From: an uncultured Duncaniella sp.
GTDB lineage: Bacteria > Bacteroidota > Bacteroidia > Bacteroidales > Muribaculaceae
Direction of reading: 5' to 3'
Assembly: GCF_910577345.1 (NCBI RefSeq)
Contig: NZ_CAJTMT010000016.1
Span: 1 to 64,000, forward strand
Length of the DNA: 64,000 nt
Each line of letters starts with the position of its first letter. Position 1 is the first letter of the stretch. This document shows, piece by piece, positions 1 through 8,347 of this stretch. The position numbers and the translations under genes are program-made. Under the pieces are notes generated by a model, which did no database searches, was not told where the DNA came from, and was given only the letters and a program-made list of their open reading frames with translations.

Positions 1-30
1 GTGGGAAAGTAGATAACCGCCCCCTCTACC

Positions 31-76
31 GACCGGAGCTGAAATGCGAAAGCATTTCAGCTCCGGTCTTTTTTTT
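31..76 (+). terminator. Strong intrinsic terminator
   Basis: A perfect 17-bp stem (31-47 with 52-68) closed by a GAAA tetraloop is followed by an eight-base T run. It must end a plus-strand gene lying left of the window, and separates that unit from the lipid A operon. Confidence 0.9.
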
Positions 77-250
77 GTATCCGGCCAAATCTTTTGTATC
101 CACCCCGGCCCTTGCAGGATCCCCCTCCGGTGTCTGTGCCAAAAGAGGTGGCAAATTGATTTATGCGCAGCAAACCGAATTTTATTAATGCTCACTCACT
201 AACTTTCACCTTCTTTATACGGACGAAAAAGTCTTATTTACCGCGTTTTG

Positions 251-281
251 TTTGAGGTTACATATTTTTATTGTAATTTTG
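251..281 (+). promoter_or_regulatory. Bacteroidetes-type promoter for lpxD
   Basis: TTTG at 251-254 is followed, 19 bp later, by TAATTTTG at 274-281. This is an exact match to the -33/-7 consensus of the Bacteroidetes primary sigma factor. Transcription would start near 286, giving a leader of about 60 nt before the lpxD ATG at 345 and excluding the upstream in-frame TTG at 252 as the start. Confidence 0.8.
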
Positions 282-344
282 CATGGAAATGACTATTTTA
301 GCCATTCTATATTTACCCTTAAAAAGAAATTTAACCTCGCATAC

Positions 345-1364
345 ATGGAACTCACTGCGTCACAACTCGCGGCTATTGTCAACGGAACGGTTGAAGGTGA
401 TGAAAATGTAAAAGTCAGCACATTTGCCCGAATTGAAGAGGGCCACCCCGGCGCTCTGTCATTCTTGGCTAATCCCAAATACACCCATCATATCTATTCC
501 ACAGATTCATCAGTAGTGCTGGTGAAACGTGATTTCGTAGCCGAGCATCCTGTCAAGGCTACCTTGATTCGTGTGGATGACCCATACGCGACTGTCGCTC
601 ATCTTTTGGAAATGGTTACGCAGATGACCAAGGTCGAGAAGGTGGGCATTGAATCGCCTGCTTTCATTTCTGAAGGTGTGGAAGTGCCTGAGGATGCCTA
701 CGTCGGAGCTTTCGCTTATATCGGCAAGGGTGTGAAGCTCGCACCCGGTGTGAAAATCTATCCGCAGACATACGTCGGCGACGGATGTGAGATTGGCGAA
801 GGCACTATTCTCTACGCAGGTGTGAAGATTTATCAAGGCTGTAAGGTCGGCAAGCGTTGCATCATCCATTCGGGTGCTGTCATCGGTGCCGACGGTTTTG
901 GTTTTGCCCCCGTCGACGGCGGATATGAGAAGATACCCCAGACCGGCAATGTCGAGATTGAGGACGATGTCGAAATTGGAGCCAACACCACTATCGACCG
1001 TGCGATGATGGGTGCGACACGCATCTGCAAGGGTGTGAAGCTCGACAATCTTATCCAGATTGCCCACAACTGTTCGGTTGGTGCTAACACTGTCATGGCT
1101 GCACAGGTCGGGGTCGCAGGTTCTGCAAAAATCGGTGCGCAGTGCATGGTCGGAGGCCAGGTCGGCTTCGTTGGCCATATTTCCGTTGCCGACGGAACCC
1201 AGATTGGTGCCCAGAGCGGTGTCAGCAAGGCTACCAAGCCCGGAGAACGTGTGATGGGCTCGCCTGCCGTCGATATGGGTGAGTATGCGCGAGGTCTTGT
1301 ATATGTCAAGAAGCTCGGATCGCTCTATGACCGCGTGAAGGAGCTTGAAAAAAAGATAAAATAA
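345..1364 (+). CDS. lpxD: UDP-3-O-(3-hydroxyacyl)glucosamine N-acyltransferase
   Basis: LpxD adds the N-linked hydroxyacyl chain from acyl-ACP to UDP-3-O-acyl-glucosamine, the third step of lipid A synthesis, in the cytosol. The 339-residue protein has the N-terminal uridine-binding domain (residues 1 to about 100), then a long run of left-handed beta-helix hexapeptides (I/V-G-x-x-x-x) and a C-terminal helix. The catalytic histidine of the family is His241, in the motif IQIAHN. An in-frame TTG 93 nt upstream would add 31 atypical residues and lies inside the promoter, so the ATG at 345 is preferred. It is the first gene of lpxD-lpxC/fabZ-lpxA, with 19 nt to the next gene. Confidence 0.95.
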   Translation: MELTASQLAAIVNGTVEGDENVKVSTFARIEEGHPGALSFLANPKYTHHIYSTDSSVVLVKRDFVAEHPVKATLIRVDDPYATVAHLLEMVTQMTKVEKVGIESPAFISEGVEVPEDAYVGAFAYIGKGVKLAPGVKIYPQTYVGDGCEIGEGTILYAGVKIYQGCKVGKRCIIHSGAVIGADGFGFAPVDGGYEKIPQTGNVEIEDDVEIGANTTIDRAMMGATRICKGVKLDNLIQIAHNCSVGANTVMAAQVGVAGSAKIGAQCMVGGQVGFVGHISVADGTQIGAQSGVSKATKPGERVMGSPAVDMGEYARGLVYVKKLGSLYDRVKELEKKIK

Positions 1365-1383
1365 GCCAACATTATAAGTGAAT

Positions 1384-2766
1384 ATGAACCAGAAGACATT
1401 AAACGGCGAGTTTACCCTCACCGGCAAGGGCCTTCATACAGGCCTTGAAATTACAGCACGCTTCCTCCCCGCGCCTGAGAATCATGGCTACAAGTTCAAG
1501 CGTGTCGATCTTGAGGGAGAGCCTGTGATTGATGCTCTCGCCGAGAATGTCGTTGCCACAAACCGTGGCACCGTCATTGCAAAAGGTGACGCAAAAGTGT
1601 CGACAATCGAACATGCCATGGCTGCTCTCTACGCTGCCGGAGTCGACAACGTGCTCATCGAAGTAAATGCCCCGGAACTTCCCATCCTTGACGGCAGCGC
1701 GCGCTTCTATTGCGAAGAGATTGCGCGCGTGGGACTTCAGGACCAGAAAGCTGACAAGGATTTCTTCTATATCAAATCAAAAATCGAGGTCCGCGACGAA
1801 GCTACCGGTTCGTCAATCCTCGTGCTTCCCGACGACGAATTCTCGGCTGATGTGAAGATTGATTTCAATTCGGTTGTGCTCAACAATCAGTTCGCAACCC
1901 TCGATACGATGGATCACTTCGGCGACGAAATCGCTTCGTGTCGCACATTCGTCTTCGTGCGAGAGATCGAACCTCTCGTAAAGGGCAATCTCATCAAGGG
2001 TGGTGACCTCGACAATGCAATCGTCATTTACGACACCCCCATGGAGCAGACCGAGCTTGACCGTCTGGCAGATCTCATGAATGTTCCCCGCAAGGACGTG
2101 AGCGAATTCGGCTATATCAATGATTCGCCTCTCACCTACGAGAACGAGCCGGCCCGCCATAAGCTTCTCGATCTCATCGGCGACATCGCCCTTATCGGCC
2201 GTCCCCTCAAGGGCCGCGTCATCGCAACCCGCCCCGGTCACTCCATCAACACCACCTTCGCCAAGAAAATCCGTCGCGAAATCAAGCATCAGGAAGTGCA
2301 GGCTCCCGTCTATAATCCTAACAAGGAGCCGCTGATGGACAACAACCGCATCCGCGAACTCATCCCCCACCGCTATCCCTTCCTTCTCGTCGACAAAATC
2401 ATCGAGAAGGGTACAAACTATATCGTCGGTGTGAAGAACATCACTGCCAACGAACCCTTCTTCCAGGGCCACTTCCCTCAGGAGCCTGTGCTCCCCGGTG
2501 TGCTTCAGGTCGAGGCTATGGCACAGACCGGTGGTCTGCTTGTGCTCAGCGGCCTTGACGAACCTGAACGCTATTCGACCTACTTCATGAAGATTGACAA
2601 CGTGAAGTTCCGTCAGAAAGTGGTTCCCGGCGACACCCTGATTTTCCACGTATCGTTCATGACTGAGCTGCGTCGCGGCTGTGCCATGATGAAGGGCTAC
2701 GCTTTCGTCGGTGAGAAGATTGTCACCGAATGTGAGTTCATGGCCCAGATTATCAAGAATAAATAA
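1384..2766 (+). CDS. lpxC/fabZ: Bifunctional UDP-3-O-acyl-GlcNAc deacetylase / 3-hydroxyacyl-ACP dehydratase
   Basis: This 460-residue protein is a fusion. Residues 1 to about 300 are LpxC, the zinc deacetylase that commits flux to lipid A; the zinc/catalytic motifs STIEHAMAAL (His77), HKLLDLIGD and GHSINTTF are all present. Residues from about 318 are FabZ, which dehydrates 3-hydroxyacyl-ACP in fatty acid elongation; its active-site motifs are GHFPQEPVLPG and EAMAQTGG. A Met begins the FabZ part at 2335, so internal initiation is possible. The fusion is typical of Bacteroidetes and ties lipid A commitment to fatty acid supply. An in-frame GTG at 1378 is an alternative start. It sits 9 nt before lpxA. 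Confidence 0.96.
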   Translation: MNQKTLNGEFTLTGKGLHTGLEITARFLPAPENHGYKFKRVDLEGEPVIDALAENVVATNRGTVIAKGDAKVSTIEHAMAALYAAGVDNVLIEVNAPELPILDGSARFYCEEIARVGLQDQKADKDFFYIKSKIEVRDEATGSSILVLPDDEFSADVKIDFNSVVLNNQFATLDTMDHFGDEIASCRTFVFVREIEPLVKGNLIKGGDLDNAIVIYDTPMEQTELDRLADLMNVPRKDVSEFGYINDSPLTYENEPARHKLLDLIGDIALIGRPLKGRVIATRPGHSINTTFAKKIRREIKHQEVQAPVYNPNKEPLMDNNRIRELIPHRYPFLLVDKIIEKGTNYIVGVKNITANEPFFQGHFPQEPVLPGVLQVEAMAQTGGLLVLSGLDEPERYSTYFMKIDNVKFRQKVVPGDTLIFHVSFMTELRRGCAMMKGYAFVGEKIVTECEFMAQIIKNK

Positions 2767-2775
2767 CAATAAGAC

Positions 2776-3552
2776 ATGAAACAACCTTTAGCATACGTCC
2801 ATCCCGCTGCCAAGATTCATCCCAGCGTGGTGATTGATCCTTTTGTGACCATTGACCAGAACGTTGAGATTGGCGAGGGCACACGCATCGGCTCCAATGT
2901 TACAATCATGGAAGGTGCGCGTATCGGCAAAAACTGTACAATTTTCCCCGGTGCCGTGATTTCCGGTCCTCCTCAGGACCTCAAGTTCCGTGGCGAGGAA
3001 TCTGTTGCCATCATCGGCGACAACACCGTAATCCGCGAATGTGTGACCATCCATCGCGGTACTGCTTCCAAGGGCAAGACCGTGGTCGGCAGCAACTGTC
3101 TCATCATGGCTTACTGCCATGTGGCCCACGACTGCGTGGTCGGTGACAACGTGATTATGTCCAACGCCGTGCAGTGTGCCGGTGAAGTCGTTATCGACGA
3201 TTTCGCTGTCATCGGTGGCGGTGCTCTCATCCATCAATTCTGTCACATCGGTCCTCATGTGATGCTCCAGGGGGGTGCGCTTGTCAACAAGGACATTCCT
3301 CCTTACGTCAAGGCCGGTCGCGAGCCTATCGCCTACGCCGGTGTCAACTCCATCGGCCTCCGTCGTCGCGGTTTCTCCAACGAAACCATCCGCGACATTC
3401 AGGAGACTTACCGTTACCTCTACCTTTCGGGACTCAACAACTCCGATGCCGTAGAGCGTATCGAAGCCGAACTGCCTGCCACCAAGGAGCGCGATGAAAT
3501 CATCCTCTTCGTGCGCAACTCGAAGCGTGGCATCGTCCGCGGTTATGTCTAA
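2776..3552 (+). CDS. lpxA: Acyl-ACP:UDP-N-acetylglucosamine O-acyltransferase
   Basis: LpxA transfers a 3-hydroxyacyl chain from ACP to UDP-GlcNAc, the first step of lipid A synthesis. The protein has 258 residues, the usual family length. It begins with beta-helix hexapeptide repeats (to about residue 190) and ends with a helical domain. The catalytic base corresponds to His118 in the motif MAYCHVAHDC. The gene follows lpxC/fabZ after 9 nt and is clearly co-transcribed with it; the three proteins cover steps 1 to 3 of the pathway. No obvious terminator is seen in the 100 nt after the stop. Confidence 0.96.
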   Translation: MKQPLAYVHPAAKIHPSVVIDPFVTIDQNVEIGEGTRIGSNVTIMEGARIGKNCTIFPGAVISGPPQDLKFRGEESVAIIGDNTVIRECVTIHRGTASKGKTVVGSNCLIMAYCHVAHDCVVGDNVIMSNAVQCAGEVVIDDFAVIGGGALIHQFCHIGPHVMLQGGALVNKDIPPYVKAGREPIAYAGVNSIGLRRRGFSNETIRDIQETYRYLYLSGLNNSDAVERIEAELPATKERDEIILFVRNSKRGIVRGYV

Positions 3553-3655
3553 ATAGCCGTTCCCTTTCCTCCCGACCGGTGCTTTCCGGACGTGTTCCGG
3601 GCTTCACCTGTCTCTCTCCGTTTCAATCTCTACCTCACAAACATAAAGATTCCCC

Positions 3656-4633
3656 ATGAGACATACAGTCTCTCTGATAATGCTATTGGGCGCTTCGGCT
3701 TCCACCCTTACGGTGGCCGAAGTGCCCTTTAACGGTAAAAGCGGTGAGGCTCTGCTGCAGGGTGTGGCCGCCGCCTCTCGTCCGGTCACAGTGGCTGACA
3801 AAAGTAAACTTGACTTCAATATGAGAGATGAGTTTTCCGGTACTGACATCGCGGTATGCGCCGGGAAACTTCCCGACGGTTATTCATGGAATTGCCTTGT
3901 GCCGTCGGAATGGTGGGACAATTCGAAGAACACATACGGTGCGATGGTCAGCGGTGACATTTACAATCTTCTTCCGCTCACAGACGGGACGGCGCGCAAC
4001 CGCCGGGAGTTGGTCCCGGGCACGGTCACGACCCCAGTGTTCTCTAATCAATGGTGGAGCGCCGGACAGGGAATCATCTACGGTGTGGAGACCGACCTCT
4101 ATTCACCACCGGAGGCTCTGCGAGGGGAGTTGGCAAGAGCTTTCTTCTACATGGCTGCCGTCTATCATGTTTCGCTATGGACTCCGCGTGGCTTTGTGAT
4201 GATGACCACCAAAGCTTACCCCGGATTGACCGACTATGCCCTTAGCCTCCTGCTTGACTGGCACAGAACATATCCTGCGTCCCAACAGGAGCGCGAGAAG
4301 AATGAGAGGGGCGAGGCTTTGCAAGGCAACCGGAATCCATTTGTCGACTATCCGGAACTGGCTGAATACATCTGGGGTACGCATAAGGACGACAGTTTCA
4401 TTGTCGAAGGTGAACCACAGCCATTGCGTTCGACCTACAGTCTGGCCACCGATCGTGTCGACCTCTATTCTCCGGAAGTGCCTGCTGACGCGGAGTGGAT
4501 GATTGACGGACTCCCTACAGCTTCAACCTCAGTTCCTGCGACTGATTTAGGCAAAGGGAAGCATCGGCTTTCCTACACGTCGCGTTCGACCGGTGAAAAA
4601 GGCATCGTGTTAATCAAAATTCTTGACAGATGA
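3656..4633 (+). CDS. Secreted endonuclease I (EndA/NucM)-like protein, active site degenerate
   Basis: The 325-residue product has a signal peptide (about 1-21) and is recognisable as the endonuclease I family (Pfam PF04231) from the early GKSGEAL segment, the ARAFFYM helix near residue 160, and the near-invariant QGNRNPFVDYPELAEYIWG block around residue 225. Active members carry an EHxxPxSW motif, with His as general base, and a DLHHLYP-type motif. Here the first reads NCLVPSEWW, with Glu-His missing, and the second reads DIYNLLP, with the histidine replaced. The usual nuclease chemistry is therefore doubtful; it may be a DNA-binding or structural relative. The C-terminal 60 residues look like a small Ig-like or sorting domain. 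The stop overlaps the next gene by 4 nt (ATGA), implying translational coupling. Confidence 0.75.
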   Translation: MRHTVSLIMLLGASASTLTVAEVPFNGKSGEALLQGVAAASRPVTVADKSKLDFNMRDEFSGTDIAVCAGKLPDGYSWNCLVPSEWWDNSKNTYGAMVSGDIYNLLPLTDGTARNRRELVPGTVTTPVFSNQWWSAGQGIIYGVETDLYSPPEALRGELARAFFYMAAVYHVSLWTPRGFVMMTTKAYPGLTDYALSLLLDWHRTYPASQQEREKNERGEALQGNRNPFVDYPELAEYIWGTHKDDSFIVEGEPQPLRSTYSLATDRVDLYSPEVPADAEWMIDGLPTASTSVPATDLGKGKHRLSYTSRSTGEKGIVLIKILDR

Positions 4634-5175
4634 GAGGGATTGGTAATATAAAGGCTGTAGTTGTGTATTTGGCGCGCTATTTCCGTCGTCCGATGGTGCT
4701 TTGCCTGCTCCTTGCAGGGCTTTGTCTCAGCGGGTGTGACAGAGGTTCTGACAATGTGCGCCGTGAGCCCGAAAAGGAGGAGAATGGCGGGCGCGATGAC
4801 GACAAACCGACTCCTCCCGGCGAAGAGAATCGTCCGGGGCCATCGGACAAGGATTATGATTTCACATCTGAGTTGCCCGATGCGTGTGTGCGTTACAAGG
4901 GGAGTGGATTGACTCTCCGTTTCGACCGTGGAGGTGTGCTTGCCAAGGTTCATGCTGATGGCCGTCGTGAGCTCATCGATCTTGACGGAGGGGAGCGTGT
5001 GGAGTTCACACCCGCCGACATTCAGCCCGATTCGCTTATTCCTGAGGCTCGTTTGGCTGTCAATGGGTCAGCCGTAAGACTCAAAAGCGTGAGGATGAAA
5101 AAACAGACCGCCGAAGCGGTCTGGTATCATGCGGTCGACGAGGATGATAAGAACCATATCCTCGTTCTGCCGTAA
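4630..5175 (+). CDS. Lipoprotein of unknown function
   Basis: The 181-residue protein has a positively charged N-terminus, a hydrophobic segment (about 21-35) and a lipobox LCLSGC, so it is predicted to be lipidated at Cys36. After that comes a low-complexity charged and proline-rich linker (to about residue 75), then a small mixed domain of about 100 residues with no fold I recognise. It overlaps the endonuclease-like gene by 4 nt and probably acts with it at the cell envelope. No function is assigned. Confidence 0.7.
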   Translation: MRGIGNIKAVVVYLARYFRRPMVLCLLLAGLCLSGCDRGSDNVRREPEKEENGGRDDDKPTPPGEENRPGPSDKDYDFTSELPDACVRYKGSGLTLRFDRGGVLAKVHADGRRELIDLDGGERVEFTPADIQPDSLIPEARLAVNGSAVRLKSVRMKKQTAEAVWYHAVDEDDKNHILVLP

Positions 5176-5226
5176 TATGTTTGTCCGGGAATGTCGCGAT
5201 CCGGATACAGAATGTAGGCCGGTGGG

Positions 5227-5679
5227 CTACTTCTGCATCATTCGGGCCATAGTGACCTTGTCCTCGCGTTCCTTGATTGACTGTCGCTTGTCGTATTCCT
5301 TCTTACCGCGTGCCACTCCGATGACGAGTTTTGCCAGTCCGCGGTCGTTGATGAAGAGTCGGAGGGGTATGATGGTGAATCCGGTCTCCTTGCCGTTCTT
5401 TTCGAGTTTGGCAATCTCCTTCTTGTTGAGCAGGAGCTTGCGGTCGCGTCGGGCGACGTGGTTGTTGTATGTGCCGTAGAAATATTCGGCGATATACATG
5501 TTCTTGACCCAAACTTCACCCTTATCGACATAGCAGAATGTGTCGGCAAGCGAGGCTTTGCCTTGACGTATCGACTTTATCTCAGTACCGGTCAGCACTA
5601 TACCTGCCGTGAAAGTATCACCTATGGCATAGTCGTAGGTGGCGCGTTTGTTTTTTATATTTATATCTTTTGAAATCAT
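5227..5679 (-). CDS. smpB: SsrA-binding protein
   Basis: SmpB binds tmRNA and delivers it to stalled ribosomes for trans-translation. The 150-residue protein has the full family pattern: KNKRATYDYAI near the N-terminus, LTGTEIKSIRQGKASL, the AEYFYGTYNNH segment, RKLLLNKKEI, and the basic C-terminal tail (KKEYDKRQSIKERE) that enters the mRNA channel. It is convergent with the lipoprotein gene, with 51 nt between stops. Its upstream flank is a low-complexity GT-rich tract (5691-5776). Confidence 0.96.
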   Translation of the reverse strand: MISKDINIKNKRATYDYAIGDTFTAGIVLTGTEIKSIRQGKASLADTFCYVDKGEVWVKNMYIAEYFYGTYNNHVARRDRKLLLNKKEIAKLEKNGKETGFTIIPLRLFINDRGLAKLVIGVARGKKEYDKRQSIKEREDKVTMARMMQK

Positions 5680-5690
5680 AGTTTTTAGGG

Positions 5691-5776
5691 GGGAGAGTTG
5701 TGAGTTTTTAGTTTTTAGTTGTGAGTTGAGAGTTGGGGGGAGTTGTGGGTTTTGAGTTGAGAGTTGTCAGTTTTAG
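5691..5776. repeat. Low-complexity GAGTTG/GTTTTTA degenerate repeat
   Basis: Plus strand is almost free of C and built from short units such as gagttgtgag, gtttttag and gagttgagagttg, repeated imperfectly over about 85 bp. It lies directly upstream of smpB on the minus strand, so the smpB leader would be CA-rich. It resembles slippage-generated sequence. Confidence 0.6.
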
Positions 5777-5882
5777 GTCTGACCGGTTCAGGCTTATAAG
5801 TTACCGGGACTGTCCACCAATCACCAATACCCACTTTATACTTAGTCCTTAACCCTTGATACTTAGAGCACGCAGTGCTCTC

Positions 5883-6428
5883 TCATCCTATCACGAGGGA
5901 GAAGAGGAAATAGAAGAGATATGGCGGCATGAGGACACCGAGAATGGCGATTATCATGAAAATGCCTATCCGTTCAGGCTTCACTCCCATGTAGGTGCAA
6001 CCTTTCCATTCGATAAGTGCCACATAGAACGGCAGGAAGAAAAGCATGGCGGAAGTGATGGGGAGGACGTTGATAATGAACGAAATCAGCGCGAGAAGTC
6101 CGAGCGTGTAGAGGACAAACGTATGGGCTTTCTTCTCGTTGTAGCGTTTTTCGAGGGTAGGCTCCGCGAAGAGCGAGAGGGCAAAGACCCCGAAGAAATA
6201 GGCCACGAAGTAGACAAGGAAAGTCACTATCATCCTCATGAAAAGCACGAGGAAATCAACGTGGTGGTAGACCCCCTGCATGTAGACGCTGACAGCCGTC
6301 AGAGCGATCAGCGGATAGTAGCCGTTGACTGCTATGTCGCGCGTCGGATCATCAGCCTTGCCTATATCCTCCCATCCGTTGCCCGGTGAGAGAATCAGTT
6401 GAAAGAGATGTTTGAGATAGCGCTTCAT
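5883..6428 (-). CDS. Multi-pass membrane protein, Yip1-like
   Basis: The 181-residue protein starts MKRYLKHLFQLILSPGNGWEDI, a soluble lead-in typical of bacterial Yip1/DUF1282-like proteins, followed by about five hydrophobic segments (around residues 40-58, 62-85, 102-122, 125-145 and 155-178). An upstream extension of 25 residues is possible from 6503, but the ATG at 6428 fits the family pattern. Function is unknown. A 7-bp perfect hairpin (5865-5881) lies just after its stop. Confidence 0.7.
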   Translation of the reverse strand: MKRYLKHLFQLILSPGNGWEDIGKADDPTRDIAVNGYYPLIALTAVSVYMQGVYHHVDFLVLFMRMIVTFLVYFVAYFFGVFALSLFAEPTLEKRYNEKKAHTFVLYTLGLLALISFIINVLPITSAMLFFLPFYVALIEWKGCTYMGVKPERIGIFMIIAILGVLMPPYLFYFLFSLVIG

Positions 6429-6644
6429 AATAGTGTGGTTGACAATGGTTTGACCGGTCATGAATGTCAATTTCTTGCCTGACACTAATGACCGAAAGGA
6501 CACCGGCGTTGGTTGCCGAATGAATTAATAACAACTAAACCCGCAAAACAGGGGCTAAAACTCTGCAAAATTACACAGAATCCGCGAAAACACCGGCACC
6601 CTGACCCAAGAAAAATCAATCCCCATCAAAAATGCACTCTAATT

Positions 6645-6680
6645 GATACAAAAGTCCAAAAGGGCATAAGAAACAGAAGA
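6645..6680. repeat. Half-copy of the GATACA...AGAAAC palindrome family
   Basis: The sequence gatacaaaagtccaaaagg then gcataagaaacagaag matches the left arm of the long palindromes at 56602, 59839 and elsewhere, but no right arm follows. It lies about 40 nt downstream of the DUF3791 stop (minus strand), the same position as the full copies relative to their genes. Confidence 0.5.
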
Positions 6681-6719
6681 GCTTATTGGACAGTTGATTG
6701 ATAGACACAACCATATAGC

Positions 6720-6932
6720 CTAAAGCACCCCTTCCTCCCGCATAAAGTCAGTTATATCCTCCATCAGATAGCGGGCACTGAAAGTATGGAGGACGTCGTA
6801 TGATGGGACTATATAGTTGTAGAGTATTCCTGACTCATGGAGCCGGCGGTACACTTCGGTCTGCGGCATCTTAAGATGGTCAGAGAGCTTGCTGATGCAG
6901 TAGGTGACAAATTCAAGAGTTTTCTTATCCAT
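6720..6932 (-). CDS. DUF3791 domain protein
   Basis: The 70-residue protein matches the small DUF3791 family: an N-terminal helix (FVTYCISKLSDHL), a central E-V-Y-R-R-L segment, and the typical end YDVLHTFSARYLMEDITDFMREEG. Such genes usually lie next to a DUF3990 gene in mobile or toxin-antitoxin-like loci. No DUF3990 gene is present in the 650 bp upstream, so this looks like a stand-alone survivor. A candidate -7 box (TAACTTTG on the minus strand, 7093-7086) lies about 150 nt upstream. Confidence 0.75.
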   Translation of the reverse strand: MDKKTLEFVTYCISKLSDHLKMPQTEVYRRLHESGILYNYIVPSYDVLHTFSARYLMEDITDFMREEGVL

Positions 6933-7588
6933 GTAGGTCTGATTTTCTTTTATGTCAAGAGCGGATTTTGTAATCGTAAAACGCTTGGGACAGCAGATAG
7001 GAAACTTTCAAAATTGCTTCCAACTGTCGGCTTATATCATTTAGTTATTTTTATCAGGCCATTTCCATTCTGACCTTGTCAATTACAAAGTTATGAAGAA
7101 AATTTGAGATTGGCACTTGACATGTTTATAAACATATTGACACTGACCTTATTTTGCAGATTTGCGATTGTTTAAAGAGGCATATTGAGAAAAATCATAT
7201 TTTCTTAATATGCCCCATACATCAATAACAAACTTTTTATTATCTTTGCATTGAATCAGAAATTCAGCGCATGGAGTTGCGTGTAATTTGATTCAACATT
7301 TTAATAAAAAAGGTGTTATTGAAATTTTATCTTCGGTTTCTCAAACTTGGTCGTCTGAAGAACTGCATGAAGGTGAGATTGGCAATAGCACCTGCATCGA
7401 CTGCTTATATCCGTCTGCTAAAGTGGACGCTATATAGCTGTATCGGTGTGGGGCTATTGTTTTATCCATGCAGTAGGTAGACCAAGACCTGAGAACCGGA
7501 TAAAACAAGATACATTCCTCACACCTTTTTTCATGTCAAAACTTGAACAATTGACTCTTGGGGGATGGAGAATATCTGAGTGGCAGCT
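6933..7588. other. AT-rich gene-poor stretch at left edge of accessory region
   Basis: No convincing gene is seen in these 656 bp. There is a minus-strand -7 box (7086-7093) for the DUF3791 gene and a plus-strand TATCTTTG at 7241-7248, both without a clear -33. A 50-codon frame starting at a TTG near 7289, ending near 7437, could be a decayed gene, but it has no recognisable similarity. The base composition drops sharply in GC from about 7080 onward. Confidence 0.5.
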
Positions 7589-8332
7589 ATGTATTTTATA
7601 AACTATGTCAAAGATAAAAAACTATTCGAAGAGATAGCACCGAATGTATATGGTTTGAAAAGAAATGGAATCAACTTTTCTACCAGAATATATAAGTATA
7701 TTGATTTATCTGCACTTATAGATATTGGAAATGGGAATTTTAAGGTGCAACGGCGAATGGATTTTAGCGACAGGCATGAATCTACTGTTGGTATGCTAAG
7801 AGAATTTTATTCTGAAAATGATGATGAAAATTATAAGAAAAGCGACGAGCGTAATTTAAATGAGATACTAAAAAAGCAATCGGCAGAATTCCTTACAACG
7901 TGTTTTACAAAACGTAGTAGCGAACTTCATGCAATGTGGAAGGCCTTTACTTCCGGTTATACGGGAGTGCGCATTTCTACAACCATCGGACAGATAGTTG
8001 AAAGCATGAAACTCGATGGTTATAATTTATATATCGGAACTGTAAAATATGAAAAAGTGGTTTGGAGATATGATGTAGTGAGGGATATGTTTACGAAAAA
8101 CCCATGTTACAGCCCTGAAAAAGAGCTCCGTATTTACATCTTGCCTAAGAATGGTGAGCTACCAAAAGAAGCAGTCAATTTAAAGGTTGACTCCGAAAAA
8201 TTAATTACAGGGATAACATTGTCTCCATTCATACCACAACCAATCCATATACCGATTCGGAATATGCTGTCCAAACGTTTTCCAAACGCAAATATTCAGG
8301 GTTCAACAATAAGCGAAAAACCAATTAAATAA
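7589..8332 (+). CDS. DUF2971-like protein
   Basis: The product (247 residues from the ATG at 7589; a GTG at 7580 is in frame) has the layout of DUF2971 proteins: an early RIYKYIDLSAL segment, a middle region ending in FLTTCFTKRSSELHAMWKAFTSGYTGVRI, where family members carry MWxxYxxxxxGvCI, and a later KNPCYSPEKELRI motif. DUF2971 has no established activity but is often found in variable and defence-related regions. Composition is strongly AT-rich compared with neighbours such as lpxA, suggesting horizontal acquisition. It is followed after 15 nt by a lipoprotein gene. Confidence 0.6.
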   Translation: MYFINYVKDKKLFEEIAPNVYGLKRNGINFSTRIYKYIDLSALIDIGNGNFKVQRRMDFSDRHESTVGMLREFYSENDDENYKKSDERNLNEILKKQSAEFLTTCFTKRSSELHAMWKAFTSGYTGVRISTTIGQIVESMKLDGYNLYIGTVKYEKVVWRYDVVRDMFTKNPCYSPEKELRIYILPKNGELPKEAVNLKVDSEKLITGITLSPFIPQPIHIPIRNMLSKRFPNANIQGSTISEKPIK

Positions 8333-8347
8333 TAAAAAACAATCATT

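Noticed and set aside
510..2784. Long minus-strand frames opposite lpxD and lpxC/fabZ
   Set aside because: Both are shadows of strongly supported plus-strand genes; the composition is His/Asp/Thr-rich without any motif.
6933..7100. A DUF3990 partner gene for the DUF3791 protein
   Set aside because: The upstream minus strand holds only a 29-codon frame without start; no DUF3990 motif can be read.
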